Virus record (IMG/VR): IMGVR_UViG_3300009181_000064
Coordinates: 1 to 64,000 of that record
Source of the DNA: a virus
Reading direction: 5' to 3' (one strand)
Length of the DNA: 64,000 nt
Within the stretch, counting starts at the first letter, position 1; each line of letters starts with the position of its first letter. This document shows, piece after piece, positions 13,237 through 24,330 of the stretch. The notes beneath the pieces are model-generated. The model was not told the DNA's origin. It ran no database searches and was given only the letters and a program-made list of their open reading frames with translations. Position numbers and translations under genes: made by a program.

Positions 13237-15318
13237 ATGAAGAATATATACGGAAATCAAAATTTTATTTGGTGGTTTGGAGTTGTTGAAGATAGAAAAG
13301 ACCCTGAAAAATTAGGTAGGTGCAGAGTAAGGATAATTGGTTATCATACTGAAGATACAAAATTATTGCCAACTAAAGACCTTCCTTGGTCATTACCTAT
13401 TACGCCTATTACCTCAGCAAGCACATCTGGAGTAGGTTCAACCCCGGTGGGACCTGTAGAAGGTACTTGGGTAGTAGGGTGGTTCCTTGATGGAGATGAA
13501 AAACAACAACCTATAATGATGGGAACCCTAACGGGTAAGCCTGAAAAAAATCCTGCGGCCGATAAAATAGAAACTGCTAAAAAAGTTGCATCTGGAGAAA
13601 TATTAACTTCTAGTTCAGGCAATCCGGTATATGATTCATCGGGAGCTCCAGTATCAACAGGTACAGCTACTACAGATGAGTATGGTAATCCTACACAAAT
13701 AGATTCTAATTATACACAAGATTCTGCCGTGGCAGGACACCCATCTAACCCAAAAAATAATGCGAGCGGCGCATTAAACGATCCTGCGTTATCGCAACAA
13801 AAAGGATTCCAAGATCCAAATAAAATATATCCCAAAATTGATTATAACGGAAAACCTGATACAAATAAATTAGCAACAGAAGATAGAACACATAAGTATT
13901 TTGCACTAAAGAAAAAGAATAGAAAAACATCAATTAAAAAAGCAGGATCTGGTACTTGGAGCGAACCAGAATCTGCGTATAACGCAAAATATCCATTTAA
14001 TCAAGTTGTTGAAACTGAGGCGGGTCACGTGGTTGAATATGATAGTACTCCTAATGCAGAAAGAATACACATATATCATAAAAAAGGAACCTACATAGAA
14101 ATAGATGTGAACGGTACAATGGTGAGGAAGGTTGCAGGGGATAATTATGAGGTAGTTGACAGAAACGGATATGTATATGTGAAGGGCGCATATAGTTTAA
14201 CGGTTGGCGGCGCAACAAAAATTTTAGTAGAAAACGATGCGGACATTGAAGTTAATGGTAGTACAACACTTACCACTCATGGTTCAACATTAGTTCAATC
14301 TGCAACTACGGTTCAAGTTGTAGCAGAAGATATAAAGATATCCGGAAAATCTAGTATTCAATTGACTAGCGACGGCCCTGTTAATATACAAGGAAGTAGT
14401 ATTACATTAAATGCAAAAGCTGGCGCATTTGCGGCTAAGGCAAGTAAGGAAGTTGCAATCCAATCAGGTTCTGCCTCGACTGCAAGTATTAAAGGCGGTT
14501 TAGAATTATTACTAGATGCAACTATCGTTAAAACAAAAATGGGGTCTTTAACAGTATCTTCATCAAAACTTCCAGTATATGATCCACCCGAGGCAAAAAC
14601 AGTAGACGCAAATAATGCATCTTTGAAAAATCTTGTTCGACCAGATGCACCTGCCGATATATTCCTTGGAGATGGGTTGGAAACAGAAGCAGGGGATCTT
14701 GCAAAGAAACGTGTGGCCGGCGGTAGCATTGTTGAAAATACATCTTTAACAAGATCGGGCACAGCTGATACAACAGTTGATAATAAAGTAACACCTACAA
14801 AAGTTGATACTTCAGAATTTAATAATTATGACGATTTCCCAGATTCTTTAAAATTATCGAAATATTATACACTAGGAGATGTATCTACAAGAGCCAGCGC
14901 GTCTTCATATGCGGTTCAAGATCAAAATGGACTAACAAAGAAAGATATTGTTGGCAATTTAAAGCATTTGGCAGTAAATGTACTAGACCCGGTAAAAGAC
15001 AAATATTCAGATGTTGTTATAACAAGCGGATTCCGAGGTGGAGTATCCGGATCCGACCATAATAAAGGGCAAGCGGCAGACCTACAATTTACGGGTCGTT
15101 CTTATTCTGAGTATTATGAAATTGCAGAATGGATAAAGAATAATACTCCGTACAAGCAGGTTTTATTAGAATATGCCACGCGGCCGAGCGGGACAATTGC
15201 TTGGATACACGTTGCTGCAGCACAAGATGGTAGTAAATCTCCTATGCCTATAGGAACTCTTGCAAATCATAGTATAAATTCGCCAGGCCAACGTAATGCG
15301 TTGGTAAATTTGCTGTAA
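13237..15318 (+). CDS. 5: gp5-type central spike with C-terminal M15 peptidase
   Basis: A 693-aa protein: an N-terminal OB domain (about 1-110, IWWFGVVEDRKDPEKLGRCR, typical of gp5/VgrG), a low-complexity linker, a repetitive triple beta-helix (about 250-450) and, at the C-terminus, a metallopeptidase of the M15 type. The peptidase keeps SGFRGG (from 597), zinc motif HNKGQAAD (H608 to D615, HxxGxAxD) and WIHVA. It should pierce the outer membrane and cut peptidoglycan peptides. T4 gp5 instead has a lysozyme domain between OB and helix. ATG 13237 follows GAAGG just after the gp27 stop; an upstream in-frame ATG at 13186 lies inside gp27 and is rejected. Confidence 0.83.
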   Translation: MKNIYGNQNFIWWFGVVEDRKDPEKLGRCRVRIIGYHTEDTKLLPTKDLPWSLPITPITSASTSGVGSTPVGPVEGTWVVGWFLDGDEKQQPIMMGTLTGKPEKNPAADKIETAKKVASGEILTSSSGNPVYDSSGAPVSTGTATTDEYGNPTQIDSNYTQDSAVAGHPSNPKNNASGALNDPALSQQKGFQDPNKIYPKIDYNGKPDTNKLATEDRTHKYFALKKKNRKTSIKKAGSGTWSEPESAYNAKYPFNQVVETEAGHVVEYDSTPNAERIHIYHKKGTYIEIDVNGTMVRKVAGDNYEVVDRNGYVYVKGAYSLTVGGATKILVENDADIEVNGSTTLTTHGSTLVQSATTVQVVAEDIKISGKSSIQLTSDGPVNIQGSSITLNAKAGAFAAKASKEVAIQSGSASTASIKGGLELLLDATIVKTKMGSLTVSSSKLPVYDPPEAKTVDANNASLKNLVRPDAPADIFLGDGLETEAGDLAKKRVAGGSIVENTSLTRSGTADTTVDNKVTPTKVDTSEFNNYDDFPDSLKLSKYYTLGDVSTRASASSYAVQDQNGLTKKDIVGNLKHLAVNVLDPVKDKYSDVVITSGFRGGVSGSDHNKGQAADLQFTGRSYSEYYEIAEWIKNNTPYKQVLLEYATRPSGTIAWIHVAAAQDGSKSPMPIGTLANHSINSPGQRNALVNLL

Positions 15319-15384
15319 TAAATAAAAAGGATAGTATTTATAGTGTTTCAATTCTAGAACATTAAAATAATAATAAATAATAAA

Positions 15385-15786
15385 ATGGCCATTATAAACA
15401 GAGTTGTTAGGCGTTATACAGATTTAAATCTGTTATTTACACCACACCCGTATTCAAAAGATGTACTTACTAGAAAAAACATTGACGCAGTTAAGACATC
15501 TGTACAAAATCTCATTCTAACAAAAAATTATGAGCGGCCGTTTCACCCGGAAATAGGAAGTCAAGTTAATAATTTAATGTTTGAAAATATGATGCCGTCT
15601 ACTATGGCGGCACTTGAGAAAAGTATAACAGATACTATAGATAAATTTGAACCAAGAGCTAAAATTTTAAAAATTAATATAATAGATAACTCCGATACTA
15701 ATGCAATTGATATTGAAGTCTTGTTTTCTCTTAATAATGTCTCGGAACCAGTAACAGTAACCACAACTATTAATAGAGTAAGATAA
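15385..15786 (+). CDS. 25: baseplate wedge protein gp25
   Basis: A 133-aa member of the GPW/gp25 family, a lysozyme-fold-like wedge protein that contacts the sheath. Diagnostic blocks: DLNLLFTPHPYSKDVLTRKN, NLILTKNYERPFHPEIGS and the C-terminal IEVLFSL. Its stop overlaps the start of gp6 (TAATG, one base). The 66-bp gap before it holds no clear promoter. Confidence 0.93.
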   Translation: MAIINRVVRRYTDLNLLFTPHPYSKDVLTRKNIDAVKTSVQNLILTKNYERPFHPEIGSQVNNLMFENMMPSTMAALEKSITDTIDKFEPRAKILKINIIDNSDTNAIDIEVLFSLNNVSEPVTVTTTINRVR

Positions 15787-17657
15787 TGGCAAATTTACGA
15801 ATTGCGGAACTAGATTTCGATACCATAAAAGATAATCTAAAAGAATTTCTAAAGAATTATACTGCGGAAGATGGTGCACCGTATTTTACCGATTTTGATT
15901 TTGAAGGTTCCGGCATAGCAATTCTACTTGACGTGTTGGCATATAATACACACTACAATGCTTATTTGGCAAGTATGGTTATTAATGATATGTTTTTAGA
16001 TTCTGCAGTCAAACGTGCATCTGCAGTATCAATTGCAAAACATCTAGGATACACTCCGTTATCTACAAAAAGCGCCAGAGCAAAATTAACATTTAATGTA
16101 ACATCTCCTACAAATACTCCAAACTTTTTAACTCTGCAAAAGTATACACCATTTACTACAACAATTGATGAAACAGAATTTACCTTTGTAAATTTAAATG
16201 CAGTAACAATAGAACCCAATGTAGGATATTATAATTTTGCAAATGTTGAAATCGCAGAAGGAATTCCGTTAGAATATACTTATAGTGTAGATGTACCAGG
16301 GCCTGCTGAAAAGTATGTGATACCAAACAATAATGTAGATACATCAACAATACAAGTTGTAGTACAAAATTCTTTTGCAGATACAACACAAGCAGTTTAT
16401 ACTTTAGCAGAAGATACTATTGGGGTTGAAGGCACGGATACTGTTTATTTTATAGAAGAAACTCCTGCCGGATTTTTTCAAATATATTTTGGCGACGGAG
16501 TAATTGGTAAAAAATTAGATAGAAACAATTTAGTTACAATATCTTATTTAATTAGTAATGGTACTCTTGGTAATGTTTCGGGAAATATTGTCCAACAATT
16601 TACATGCGGTTCTCAGATAGGCGGCGGTTCAGTTGACGGTAAAATTACTGCAGCTACAAATTCTCACGGTGGATTATCTAAAGAAGATATAGATAGTATT
16701 AAATTTAGAGCCCCTAGATATCTGTCATCTCAAAATAGAGCCGTATCTGCTTCTGATTACAAAGCATTAATTGAAAAGAATTATCCTTTAGTAGAATCAG
16801 TTGCGGTATGGGGAGGCGAAACTAATAATCCTCCGATGTATGGTAAAGTAATTGTGTCGTTAAAACCATACGATGGATATGAAGTAACACAAACTACAAA
16901 AGATGATATTAAAAATTTAATTTTACAATCTAAACAGGTAATATCAATAACACCCGAATTTGTAACTCCGGATTATTTTTATATTAATTTAACGGTTAAT
17001 GTAAAATATGAAGGTGTAAAGACATCTCTTTCATCTACAGATATTAAAAATTTAGTAATTGCAGAAATACAAAATTATTTTACTACAGATTTACAAAAAT
17101 TTGATAAAGATTTTGTATTTTCAAAATTATCAAGACAAATTGACAACGTGCAAGAAGACATTATTCTTGGCAACTTAATGACTGTTAAACTACAGAAAAG
17201 AATTGACCCTGTTTTAAATAGTACGGTAAACAATTATACCAGCGGCAATATTATACAATTTAAAAACGGATTAGAACCGGGTTCGTTTGAATCCTCAAGA
17301 TTTATTGTTTCGATTGATAGTGTTGCTGTAGAATGTATTCTTAAAGATACTCCAAACGATATAACTCCTAATAGAATTGGGACGGGAAAAATAAAATTAG
17401 TAAACGGTGATTCTGGTGCGGTAATTACTGATAATTATGGCGTGATTGATTATGGTACTGGTGATATTTCCATTGATAGTTTATCTTTAATAGGATATCC
17501 TGCGGATGGTGTAGATGTTAGATTGACAGCAACCGTGCAGGATAGTTATTTAGATGTCACTGTGGATAAAAATCAAATTATATTATTGGATGATAGCACA
17601 CTAAATTCTAATGCAAATAGATTACAGGGGTTAACTGTTAACGCCATCTCAATATGA
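15786..17657 (+). CDS. 6: baseplate wedge protein gp6 (Baseplate_J-like)
   Basis: A 623-aa homologue of T4 gp6, which forms the inner ring linking wedges around the hub. The N-terminus has IKDNLKEFLKNYT and GIAILLDVLAYNTHYNAYLA; the middle has the Baseplate_J block YFGDGVIGKKLDRNNLV and YLSSQNRAVSASDYKALIEK. It overlaps gp25 and the next gene by 1-4 bp. Confidence 0.92.
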   Translation: MANLRIAELDFDTIKDNLKEFLKNYTAEDGAPYFTDFDFEGSGIAILLDVLAYNTHYNAYLASMVINDMFLDSAVKRASAVSIAKHLGYTPLSTKSARAKLTFNVTSPTNTPNFLTLQKYTPFTTTIDETEFTFVNLNAVTIEPNVGYYNFANVEIAEGIPLEYTYSVDVPGPAEKYVIPNNNVDTSTIQVVVQNSFADTTQAVYTLAEDTIGVEGTDTVYFIEETPAGFFQIYFGDGVIGKKLDRNNLVTISYLISNGTLGNVSGNIVQQFTCGSQIGGGSVDGKITAATNSHGGLSKEDIDSIKFRAPRYLSSQNRAVSASDYKALIEKNYPLVESVAVWGGETNNPPMYGKVIVSLKPYDGYEVTQTTKDDIKNLILQSKQVISITPEFVTPDYFYINLTVNVKYEGVKTSLSSTDIKNLVIAEIQNYFTTDLQKFDKDFVFSKLSRQIDNVQEDIILGNLMTVKLQKRIDPVLNSTVNNYTSGNIIQFKNGLEPGSFESSRFIVSIDSVAVECILKDTPNDITPNRIGTGKIKLVNGDSGAVITDNYGVIDYGTGDISIDSLSLIGYPADGVDVRLTATVQDSYLDVTVDKNQIILLDDSTLNSNANRLQGLTVNAISI

Positions 17658-19435
17658 GTAGAATAACACAAAAATTATCTAAGATATTTGACGCGCAAAT
17701 CCCCGAGTTTATTCGGGTAAGTGAAGCGACAATTACTAATACTGAAGTAATATCCACAACTGCATCTTCAAAAAATGTTACTGTTGGGTCAACATTAAAT
17801 TTACTTGCAGGGGATAGATTATCACATCCATCAATAACAAATACAGTTTTTGTAACTAAAATTTTAACTTCTACTAGTATTGAAGTAAGTACCAATATTA
17901 CTGTTACATTGACTAATCAATATGCTAGATTTATTAGAGCAGACGGCACATCTAATTTTGTAAAATTCTTAGAAGCATATTATAAATTTTTAGAACAAGA
18001 TCAATCACCGCAAGAATTATTACAAAATTCAAGATTATATGCGGATAGCGACTATACCACTGATAATTTACTTGAACAATTCTTTAAAAATTACGGCAAT
18101 GATATTCCAAGAAATATTATAGCGGATAAGCGTACTTTTATAAAGCATTTTAAAGACATATACAAAACAAAAGGAACTGAAGAAGCATATCGTATATTAT
18201 TCCGAATAATGTTTGGAGAAAAGATAGAGTTTTTCTATCCCGATTCAGTAATATTAAAAGCATCTGACGGCATTTGGACAAAAGATTATACTATTATAGT
18301 AACACCGGTTAATCAATCAAACCCTTATGATTTAATAAACACTAAAATTATAGGCAATCGATCAGGTGCATCCGCGGTTGTTAATAGTGTTGTTAAAGTA
18401 TACCAAAACAATAATTACAACGCCGAATCATATGAGTTATCTTTAGAAAATATAAAGGGTAATTTTTTAGTAGAAGAAATTACTGCGTCTAAATTACTAA
18501 ATGCAACAACAGGTAGTCGGCAAACAATTGTTGCATCAACCATACCGCAACTAACAAATTTAACAATTACTAATAGCACACCCGGATATCAGGCCAATGC
18601 CGAGATTAGAATAAATGGAGCAAATGTTGCAATTGATTATATAACTAATACTGGAAAAATTAAAACTATTAGGATTATAAATTCTGGTATATTTTTAGGA
18701 AGAACTATCGTAGATGGTGTTGTACTGGCATCATCTTTTGAACCGGTGTATATTGATCCGCCAACTCGCAATATATTAGGCAATGTAACAATTACATCAA
18801 ATATAGCGACGTTTGTATCAGACACCCCGCATGGATTTAGTAAAAGTAATTATGCCAACGTATATTTTTATGGAAATGCTGCAAGTTCGGTAAATGGTTT
18901 AGTTTCAAATGCAATTGTATATACCGTATTAGACGATAAAAGATTTAGATTTCAATATGTTGCTGCAGCCACAAATACTAAGGCAAATTTAATTTATACT
19001 CAGCCTGCAATATTACAAAGTAATTTGGGGATATTACGGGAAAGTTCTGGATATTGGAAAAATGGTCAAGGTAAATTGTCCAGTACAATTTATATTCAAG
19101 GTCCAGCAGTTGATGCGCCTGATCCTAGGAAAATATATTATCAACCATTTTCATACGTTGTTAAAAGTCAAGTATCAATTGATAATTGGGCAAATGTTGC
19201 TGCATCCACGGTACATCCTGCGGGTATGCAATTTTTTAGTGAAATAGATACCACAAATAAAGTACTTTCAAACATTAGTACTACTGTAAATAATGAGGTT
19301 TGGGATTATTTAGGAATAACGGCAGATATGTCTTTGCCTCAGTTTAATGCAAGTATGACAACTTATTCAAATAGCAGAGTCGCTAATTTAAATATTACAT
19401 CAGATCATGTTTTTTATCTGTTCAGTTATCTATAA
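17654..19435 (+). CDS. baseplate wedge-region structural protein
   Basis: A 593-aa protein in the place of T4 gp7. A helical segment FVKFLEAYYKFLEQDQSPQ (about 98-116) and IYKTKGTEEAYRILFRIMFG (about 176-195) followed by PDSVILKASDGIW are conserved-looking features of a wedge-region protein in T4-like phages of aquatic bacteria; the rest is strand-rich. It overlaps gp6 by 4 bp. I cannot prove that it replaces gp7, which is about twice as long in T4. Confidence 0.72.
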   Translation: MSRITQKLSKIFDAQIPEFIRVSEATITNTEVISTTASSKNVTVGSTLNLLAGDRLSHPSITNTVFVTKILTSTSIEVSTNITVTLTNQYARFIRADGTSNFVKFLEAYYKFLEQDQSPQELLQNSRLYADSDYTTDNLLEQFFKNYGNDIPRNIIADKRTFIKHFKDIYKTKGTEEAYRILFRIMFGEKIEFFYPDSVILKASDGIWTKDYTIIVTPVNQSNPYDLINTKIIGNRSGASAVVNSVVKVYQNNNYNAESYELSLENIKGNFLVEEITASKLLNATTGSRQTIVASTIPQLTNLTITNSTPGYQANAEIRINGANVAIDYITNTGKIKTIRIINSGIFLGRTIVDGVVLASSFEPVYIDPPTRNILGNVTITSNIATFVSDTPHGFSKSNYANVYFYGNAASSVNGLVSNAIVYTVLDDKRFRFQYVAAATNTKANLIYTQPAILQSNLGILRESSGYWKNGQGKLSSTIYIQGPAVDAPDPRKIYYQPFSYVVKSQVSIDNWANVAASTVHPAGMQFFSEIDTTNKVLSNISTTVNNEVWDYLGITADMSLPQFNASMTTYSNSRVANLNITSDHVFYLFSYL

Positions 19436-19466
19436 TAAATAATAAAAAATTAGTTGGAAAAAAGTA

Positions 19467-20774
19467 ATGGCGCAAATTATCACAGAAAATTTTAGAGTTT
19501 TTAGCGCGGCCCAATGGATAGGGTCGGTTAGCGACACTAATAGTTTATACTTATTTGTAGGTAGACCACAAAATTGGCCTAGTGAACCAACACCTTCGAC
19601 TCCTATTAATAATGAATATCAAGATTTAATATACTGGTCAGAAACAATTGCATTAAAAAGAATATTACCAACAGATTATAAACAGGTAGTAAAAAGATAT
19701 GATTGGTCCGCAGGAGTAGTATTCACTCAATACGATAATTTATCATCTAATATATACGGATCAAATTTTTATGCATTAACTGTAGACAACAATGTATATA
19801 AATGTATATCAAATAATTATGGTGCGGTTTCAACAACTAAACCAACTGGAAAACTAACTTCTATAATTACAACTGCTGATAGTTATAGATGGAAATATTT
19901 GTATTCTTTAACAGATAGCGATTTACTAAAATTTTTAACAGTTGATTATATGCCTGTTAACATTGATAATGATGTAACATCTACAGCAGTAAAGGGTACA
20001 ATTGATAATATTATAGTAACGAATGCAGGCAATCTGTATTCTACAAATTCAAATATTATAATTTCTATATCAGGAGATGGAGCAAGTGCAGAAGCAGGCC
20101 AAGTATTGTTAACCGGCGCAAATACAATTAATAAAATTGGGATATCCTTAAACGGAAGCAATTACACATATGCAACCGTGGCAATTTCTGGGGGCGGCGG
20201 CAGTAATGCAACGGCAAGAGCAATCGTATCGCCTAAGAACGGACATGGGTCAAATGTGTATTCTGAATTAGGTGCAAGATATGTCATGATTAATTCGAGA
20301 TTAAATTATGCAGAAGGATCTGGTGATTTTCCTGTTATAAATGATTATAGACGAATTGGAATTGTTAAAAACCCAATATCAAATACTACATCTACAGTTG
20401 CTACAGAAACAACATTAAATAGTACATATACGTTGGCAGTATCAAATATTACTGGAACATTTACTATAGATGAAAAGGTGTATGGTAATAATACCAATGC
20501 TAATGGATTCATTGTTAGCGCAAACGCAAATGTTACTACTGGTAATGGCATAATTAGATATATTACTCCGATAGAATTATATTCTGGCAATGTTACTTTT
20601 CAGATTGGCGAAACAATACAGGGTAGTAATTCTTTTGCAACAGGGAGAATTACAGGAATAACTGTTCCGGAAGTAAATAAAAATACAGGTCAAATTTTAT
20701 ATGTGGAAAACCGCACTAAAATAACAAGAAATTCTGACCAAGCAGAAAATATTCATATAGTTATAGAATTCTAA
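19467..20774 (+). CDS. 8: baseplate wedge protein gp8
   Basis: A 435-aa homologue of T4 gp8. The N-terminus shows the family outline: FRVFSAAQWI, LYLFVGRPQNWP, then WSETIALKRILPTDYKQVVKRY and YDWSAGVVFTQYD. C-terminal domains are strand-rich with Asn/Thr-rich loops. Position after gp6 and the wedge-region protein agrees. Confidence 0.78.
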   Translation: MAQIITENFRVFSAAQWIGSVSDTNSLYLFVGRPQNWPSEPTPSTPINNEYQDLIYWSETIALKRILPTDYKQVVKRYDWSAGVVFTQYDNLSSNIYGSNFYALTVDNNVYKCISNNYGAVSTTKPTGKLTSIITTADSYRWKYLYSLTDSDLLKFLTVDYMPVNIDNDVTSTAVKGTIDNIIVTNAGNLYSTNSNIIISISGDGASAEAGQVLLTGANTINKIGISLNGSNYTYATVAISGGGGSNATARAIVSPKNGHGSNVYSELGARYVMINSRLNYAEGSGDFPVINDYRRIGIVKNPISNTTSTVATETTLNSTYTLAVSNITGTFTIDEKVYGNNTNANGFIVSANANVTTGNGIIRYITPIELYSGNVTFQIGETIQGSNSFATGRITGITVPEVNKNTGQILYVENRTKITRNSDQAENIHIVIEF

Positions 20775-20783
20775 GGTAAACAA

Positions 20784-23700
20784 ATGGCTGTAAATTTAAC
20801 ATCAAATCCATATTATGACGATTTTGACAGTACTAAGAATTTTTATAGAATTCTTTTTAAACCCGGTACTCCAGTTCAGGCAAGAGAATTAACACAAATA
20901 CAATCAATTCTGCAAGATCAGATTAAGAAATTTGCGAATCACATATTTGTAGATGGTAGCAGAATATTAAGTGATGATCCTGTATCAATTACAGTTAATG
21001 ATAAAGTCCGCTCAGTTAAATTGCAACCAGATGTGAATACAGCAAATTTACTACCCTATTTAAATAAATTTGTTTCAGGCGTAACATCTAATATTATAGG
21101 TCGAGTTAATTTTGTATTTGATGCAGATAACCCTACCGTAACTGATCCTCCTACATTAGTTATATCTTTAATTAAGAGTGACGGACTAAGTGAATTTAAT
21201 TCAGCAGAAACATTATATTTTTATGACACAATTGCTCAAGCAAACGCAAAAGCGGCGGCCGCATTAACTGTAACTACCGCAGGAGATAATTTTGTGTTTG
21301 CGGTTGCAACACTTGACGCATATTCTGATACAATCACTCTTATTTCTTCTACGGGAACAATTCGTGTAGGAGATCAAATTGTAAATACTCCTAGTATAGA
21401 AGACGATGTATTTGTTACTAAAGTAAATTCTGCTACAAGTGTTACTGTGAATAAGAATGTGGGTGTTACAGACACAAATTTTAATCTACAATTTAAATCA
21501 AGAAACACAAGCCCAACATTAATTCTTAATAGCAGTTCTGGTGTATATTATAAAAACGGGTTCTTTATTAGAGTACCAACACAATCAATTGTGCCACAAA
21601 AATATACAGCATACCCTACAAAATCTATAGTCTTAAAATACGAAGAATCTATTGTGAATTATAATGACGATAGTTCTCTATTAGATCCTGCATTTGGTAG
21701 TTCAAATTATTTAGCACCAGGGGCTGACAGACTAAAAATTAATTTAGTTTTAGATAGTGTAGATTTGACAAGCGACAATAAACCAGATATTACTGGAGAA
21801 TATGTCGAAATTGTTAGATACAAAAACGGCAATGCGGATTTTATTGAGTCTGGATCTGATTCAAAATATGCAGATCTAGCAAGAACATTAGCTGATAGAA
21901 CTTATGCGGAATCTGGTAATTATATTGTTGATCCATTTGAATTAGAAAGTGCAGGAAGTAGTTCTGATGGTAATTCTGTAAAGTTTTTTGCAAATCCTGG
22001 CAGAGCATTTGTCGGAGGATATGATGTTGCAACATTAGGAAAAACAGAATTAGATATCCCAAAAGCAACAACAACTAATTATGCAAATACGTTTAATATT
22101 AATACTTTCTTTGGAACATATGTTTTAATAGATTCGCCGCAATTTGGATTGCCCGCATTAACAGATATAGATTTTGCAAATTTCTATGCATGTCATAGTA
22201 CAACAGATAGAACTGCAATGAATAATAATACAATTGTGGGGTATGTTATACCTAAACATATTGAATATGAAACTGGAACAAGCACAAGTGCTGCCTATAG
22301 ATTTTATTGGTACTATTATGAGCAGGCCTCCACAACACTAACACCTGATAATATTAGATCTGTGATTGGAGTACAAAATCCAATTTCAACCGATTATGGC
22401 AATACTGGAACATATAACGCACCTACATTTTTTGCAAATATACATCCTACGTTAGGATTGACAGGTGGGCCTACAAGTAATAGTTATTTAAGATATTATG
22501 ATGTTTCTCAAAGTAGAAATGTTTTTAGAATTGGTAAAACCAATGTAAAAAGCGTAACTAATAATAGAGTAGTATACTCTAAATTATTTGCAAGTCAAGC
22601 AGTTACTGGAAGTACTGCAACCTTAACTTTAATTGCTCCTAATAAATTTGTAGGTGCGTTAGGCGCAACTGTTTCTAGTACACTAAAAAGAGATTATTAT
22701 ACAATAGTTGTAAAGTCTGCATCTTCCGGTACATATAGCACCGGCCGGTTTGTTCCAACTGAAGATGTCACTATGACAGTTGATTCTTCCGGAACACAAT
22801 TATCTATTTCGTTTGGCGGAAATTTAGTTACAGGAACAATTGATGTAATTGCTTCTGTTGAAAACGACATACTACCAAGAAGAACAAAAACATTAGTTGA
22901 AAATCAATCATATGTAGCAAATATAAATGTTGGCAAAGCAGATTATTCTGTATTAAAATCTGACGTATTCAACTATAAAGGTATCTATAAAGTTGGTTCA
23001 AGTAATGTATTTGTGGGTAATTACAGTTCCGGTACTGTATATGTGGCAAATAATTTAGTTCAGGCAAACGGATTAATATATTATGCAAATGCTGGAAGTA
23101 CTGGCCAATCTTTAACAAATACCGCTTATTGGAAACCTGTTGCAAAAGAATCGTTCTTAAAATATTATTTAGATTCGGGTCAATCTGATAATTGGTATGA
23201 CCATGGCAAAGTTCGATTCTTAAATGACACTGCGCAAACTCCGGGCAATGTTATAATTGTTTTTGATTATTTTACACATTCCGGTGAGGGAGCTATAGAT
23301 GCAGAATCATATCCCGCGTCATTATATTCAAAAATTCCAACGTATACTTCTACGCTAGATGCGCAACAGTTTGTGTTAAGGGACTGTTTAGACTATAGAC
23401 CACGCAGACAAGACGATACCTCAATTCCTCCGAATGGAATATATGCTAATCGATTATCCAATATTTTCTATTTTGATAATTACATAAAACCAAATCCAAC
23501 AGAAGTTCCTGGTACAGAAGCAGACATTGAATTTTATTTGGGCCGCATAGATAGATTATATGTACAAAATAGAGATGCGAGTGCAGATGGTTCAAGAAAT
23601 AAATTTAAAATTGATTATGGAATACCTGCAGTTAACCCCGTAGCTCCCCCAGATAATACAGATAGCACTCGTCAATTAATTGCAACTTTAAATGTTGCTC

Positions 23701-24302
23701 CGTATACTGCTGGCGCCTCAGACGTAAAAGTTGTTTCTAATGATGCTCCTAGATATACGATGAAGGATATTAATGTTATTGATAAAAAACTTGCAGCATT
23801 AGAAAAACGAGTTAAAAAACAAGGATTGGATATTATAGCATTAAATAATGTTGTATTTGATAGAAATGGATCTAAAGGGAATGTGTTATATAAAACAGGT
23901 ATTCTTGTAGATAATTTTTCTGATTATGGTTCAGGATATGTTAACAAGCCGGAATTTACAGCTGCTATAGATACTGCTAGACAAGAATGTAGACCAGCGT
24001 TTGCGGCAATTCAACATAATTTGTTTTTTGTAACTGATCCTGATGTTGCAGTATTTAATGATTTTATTACTATGAAATACACTGAGGAAGAATTTATAAG
24101 TCAAACAATAGCAAGCGGTACAAATGTAAATCCAAATCCATCAGGAATTACTGCAGATAATGGAAGAGCAGTTATTTATCCTCCAGTTATTCCTCGGGTT
24201 GTTCCTCGCGTAAATGAGCCAGGTCAAATATTAGCATGGGGGCTTTCTAGAAATAATCCAAATGATCGAAATGTAGATGCAAGTGAACAAGGCGGTGAGT
24301 AA
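20784..24302 (+). CDS. 1172-aa baseplate/tail structural protein (DUF4815-like)
   Basis: A large protein with an N-terminal motif NPYYDDFDSTKNFYRILFKPG and AVQ-type ARELTQIQSILQDQ, which I associate with a DUF4815-type family of tail proteins. The centre is strand-rich with many Thr, Asn and Gly; near the C-terminus a coiled coil (about 1000-1030, KKLAALEKRVKKQG) precedes a Pro/Arg-rich tail. It probably attaches fibres to the baseplate, taking the role of T4 gp9-gp12 region proteins. Exact equivalence to a T4 gene cannot be shown. Confidence 0.75.
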   Translation: MAVNLTSNPYYDDFDSTKNFYRILFKPGTPVQARELTQIQSILQDQIKKFANHIFVDGSRILSDDPVSITVNDKVRSVKLQPDVNTANLLPYLNKFVSGVTSNIIGRVNFVFDADNPTVTDPPTLVISLIKSDGLSEFNSAETLYFYDTIAQANAKAAAALTVTTAGDNFVFAVATLDAYSDTITLISSTGTIRVGDQIVNTPSIEDDVFVTKVNSATSVTVNKNVGVTDTNFNLQFKSRNTSPTLILNSSSGVYYKNGFFIRVPTQSIVPQKYTAYPTKSIVLKYEESIVNYNDDSSLLDPAFGSSNYLAPGADRLKINLVLDSVDLTSDNKPDITGEYVEIVRYKNGNADFIESGSDSKYADLARTLADRTYAESGNYIVDPFELESAGSSSDGNSVKFFANPGRAFVGGYDVATLGKTELDIPKATTTNYANTFNINTFFGTYVLIDSPQFGLPALTDIDFANFYACHSTTDRTAMNNNTIVGYVIPKHIEYETGTSTSAAYRFYWYYYEQASTTLTPDNIRSVIGVQNPISTDYGNTGTYNAPTFFANIHPTLGLTGGPTSNSYLRYYDVSQSRNVFRIGKTNVKSVTNNRVVYSKLFASQAVTGSTATLTLIAPNKFVGALGATVSSTLKRDYYTIVVKSASSGTYSTGRFVPTEDVTMTVDSSGTQLSISFGGNLVTGTIDVIASVENDILPRRTKTLVENQSYVANINVGKADYSVLKSDVFNYKGIYKVGSSNVFVGNYSSGTVYVANNLVQANGLIYYANAGSTGQSLTNTAYWKPVAKESFLKYYLDSGQSDNWYDHGKVRFLNDTAQTPGNVIIVFDYFTHSGEGAIDAESYPASLYSKIPTYTSTLDAQQFVLRDCLDYRPRRQDDTSIPPNGIYANRLSNIFYFDNYIKPNPTEVPGTEADIEFYLGRIDRLYVQNRDASADGSRNKFKIDYGIPAVNPVAPPDNTDSTRQLIATLNVAPYTAGASDVKVVSNDAPRYTMKDINVIDKKLAALEKRVKKQGLDIIALNNVVFDRNGSKGNVLYKTGILVDNFSDYGSGYVNKPEFTAAIDTARQECRPAFAAIQHNLFFVTDPDVAVFNDFITMKYTEEEFISQTIASGTNVNPNPSGITADNGRAVIYPPVIPRVVPRVNEPGQILAWGLSRNNPNDRNVDASEQGGE

Positions 24303-24330
24303 TGGATCGTACTAATATCAAAGGAAACAA

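Noticed and set aside
15335-15342. Minus-strand TATAAATA between gp5 and gp25
   Set aside because: No minus-strand gene follows for kilobases; probably chance in AT-rich DNA.
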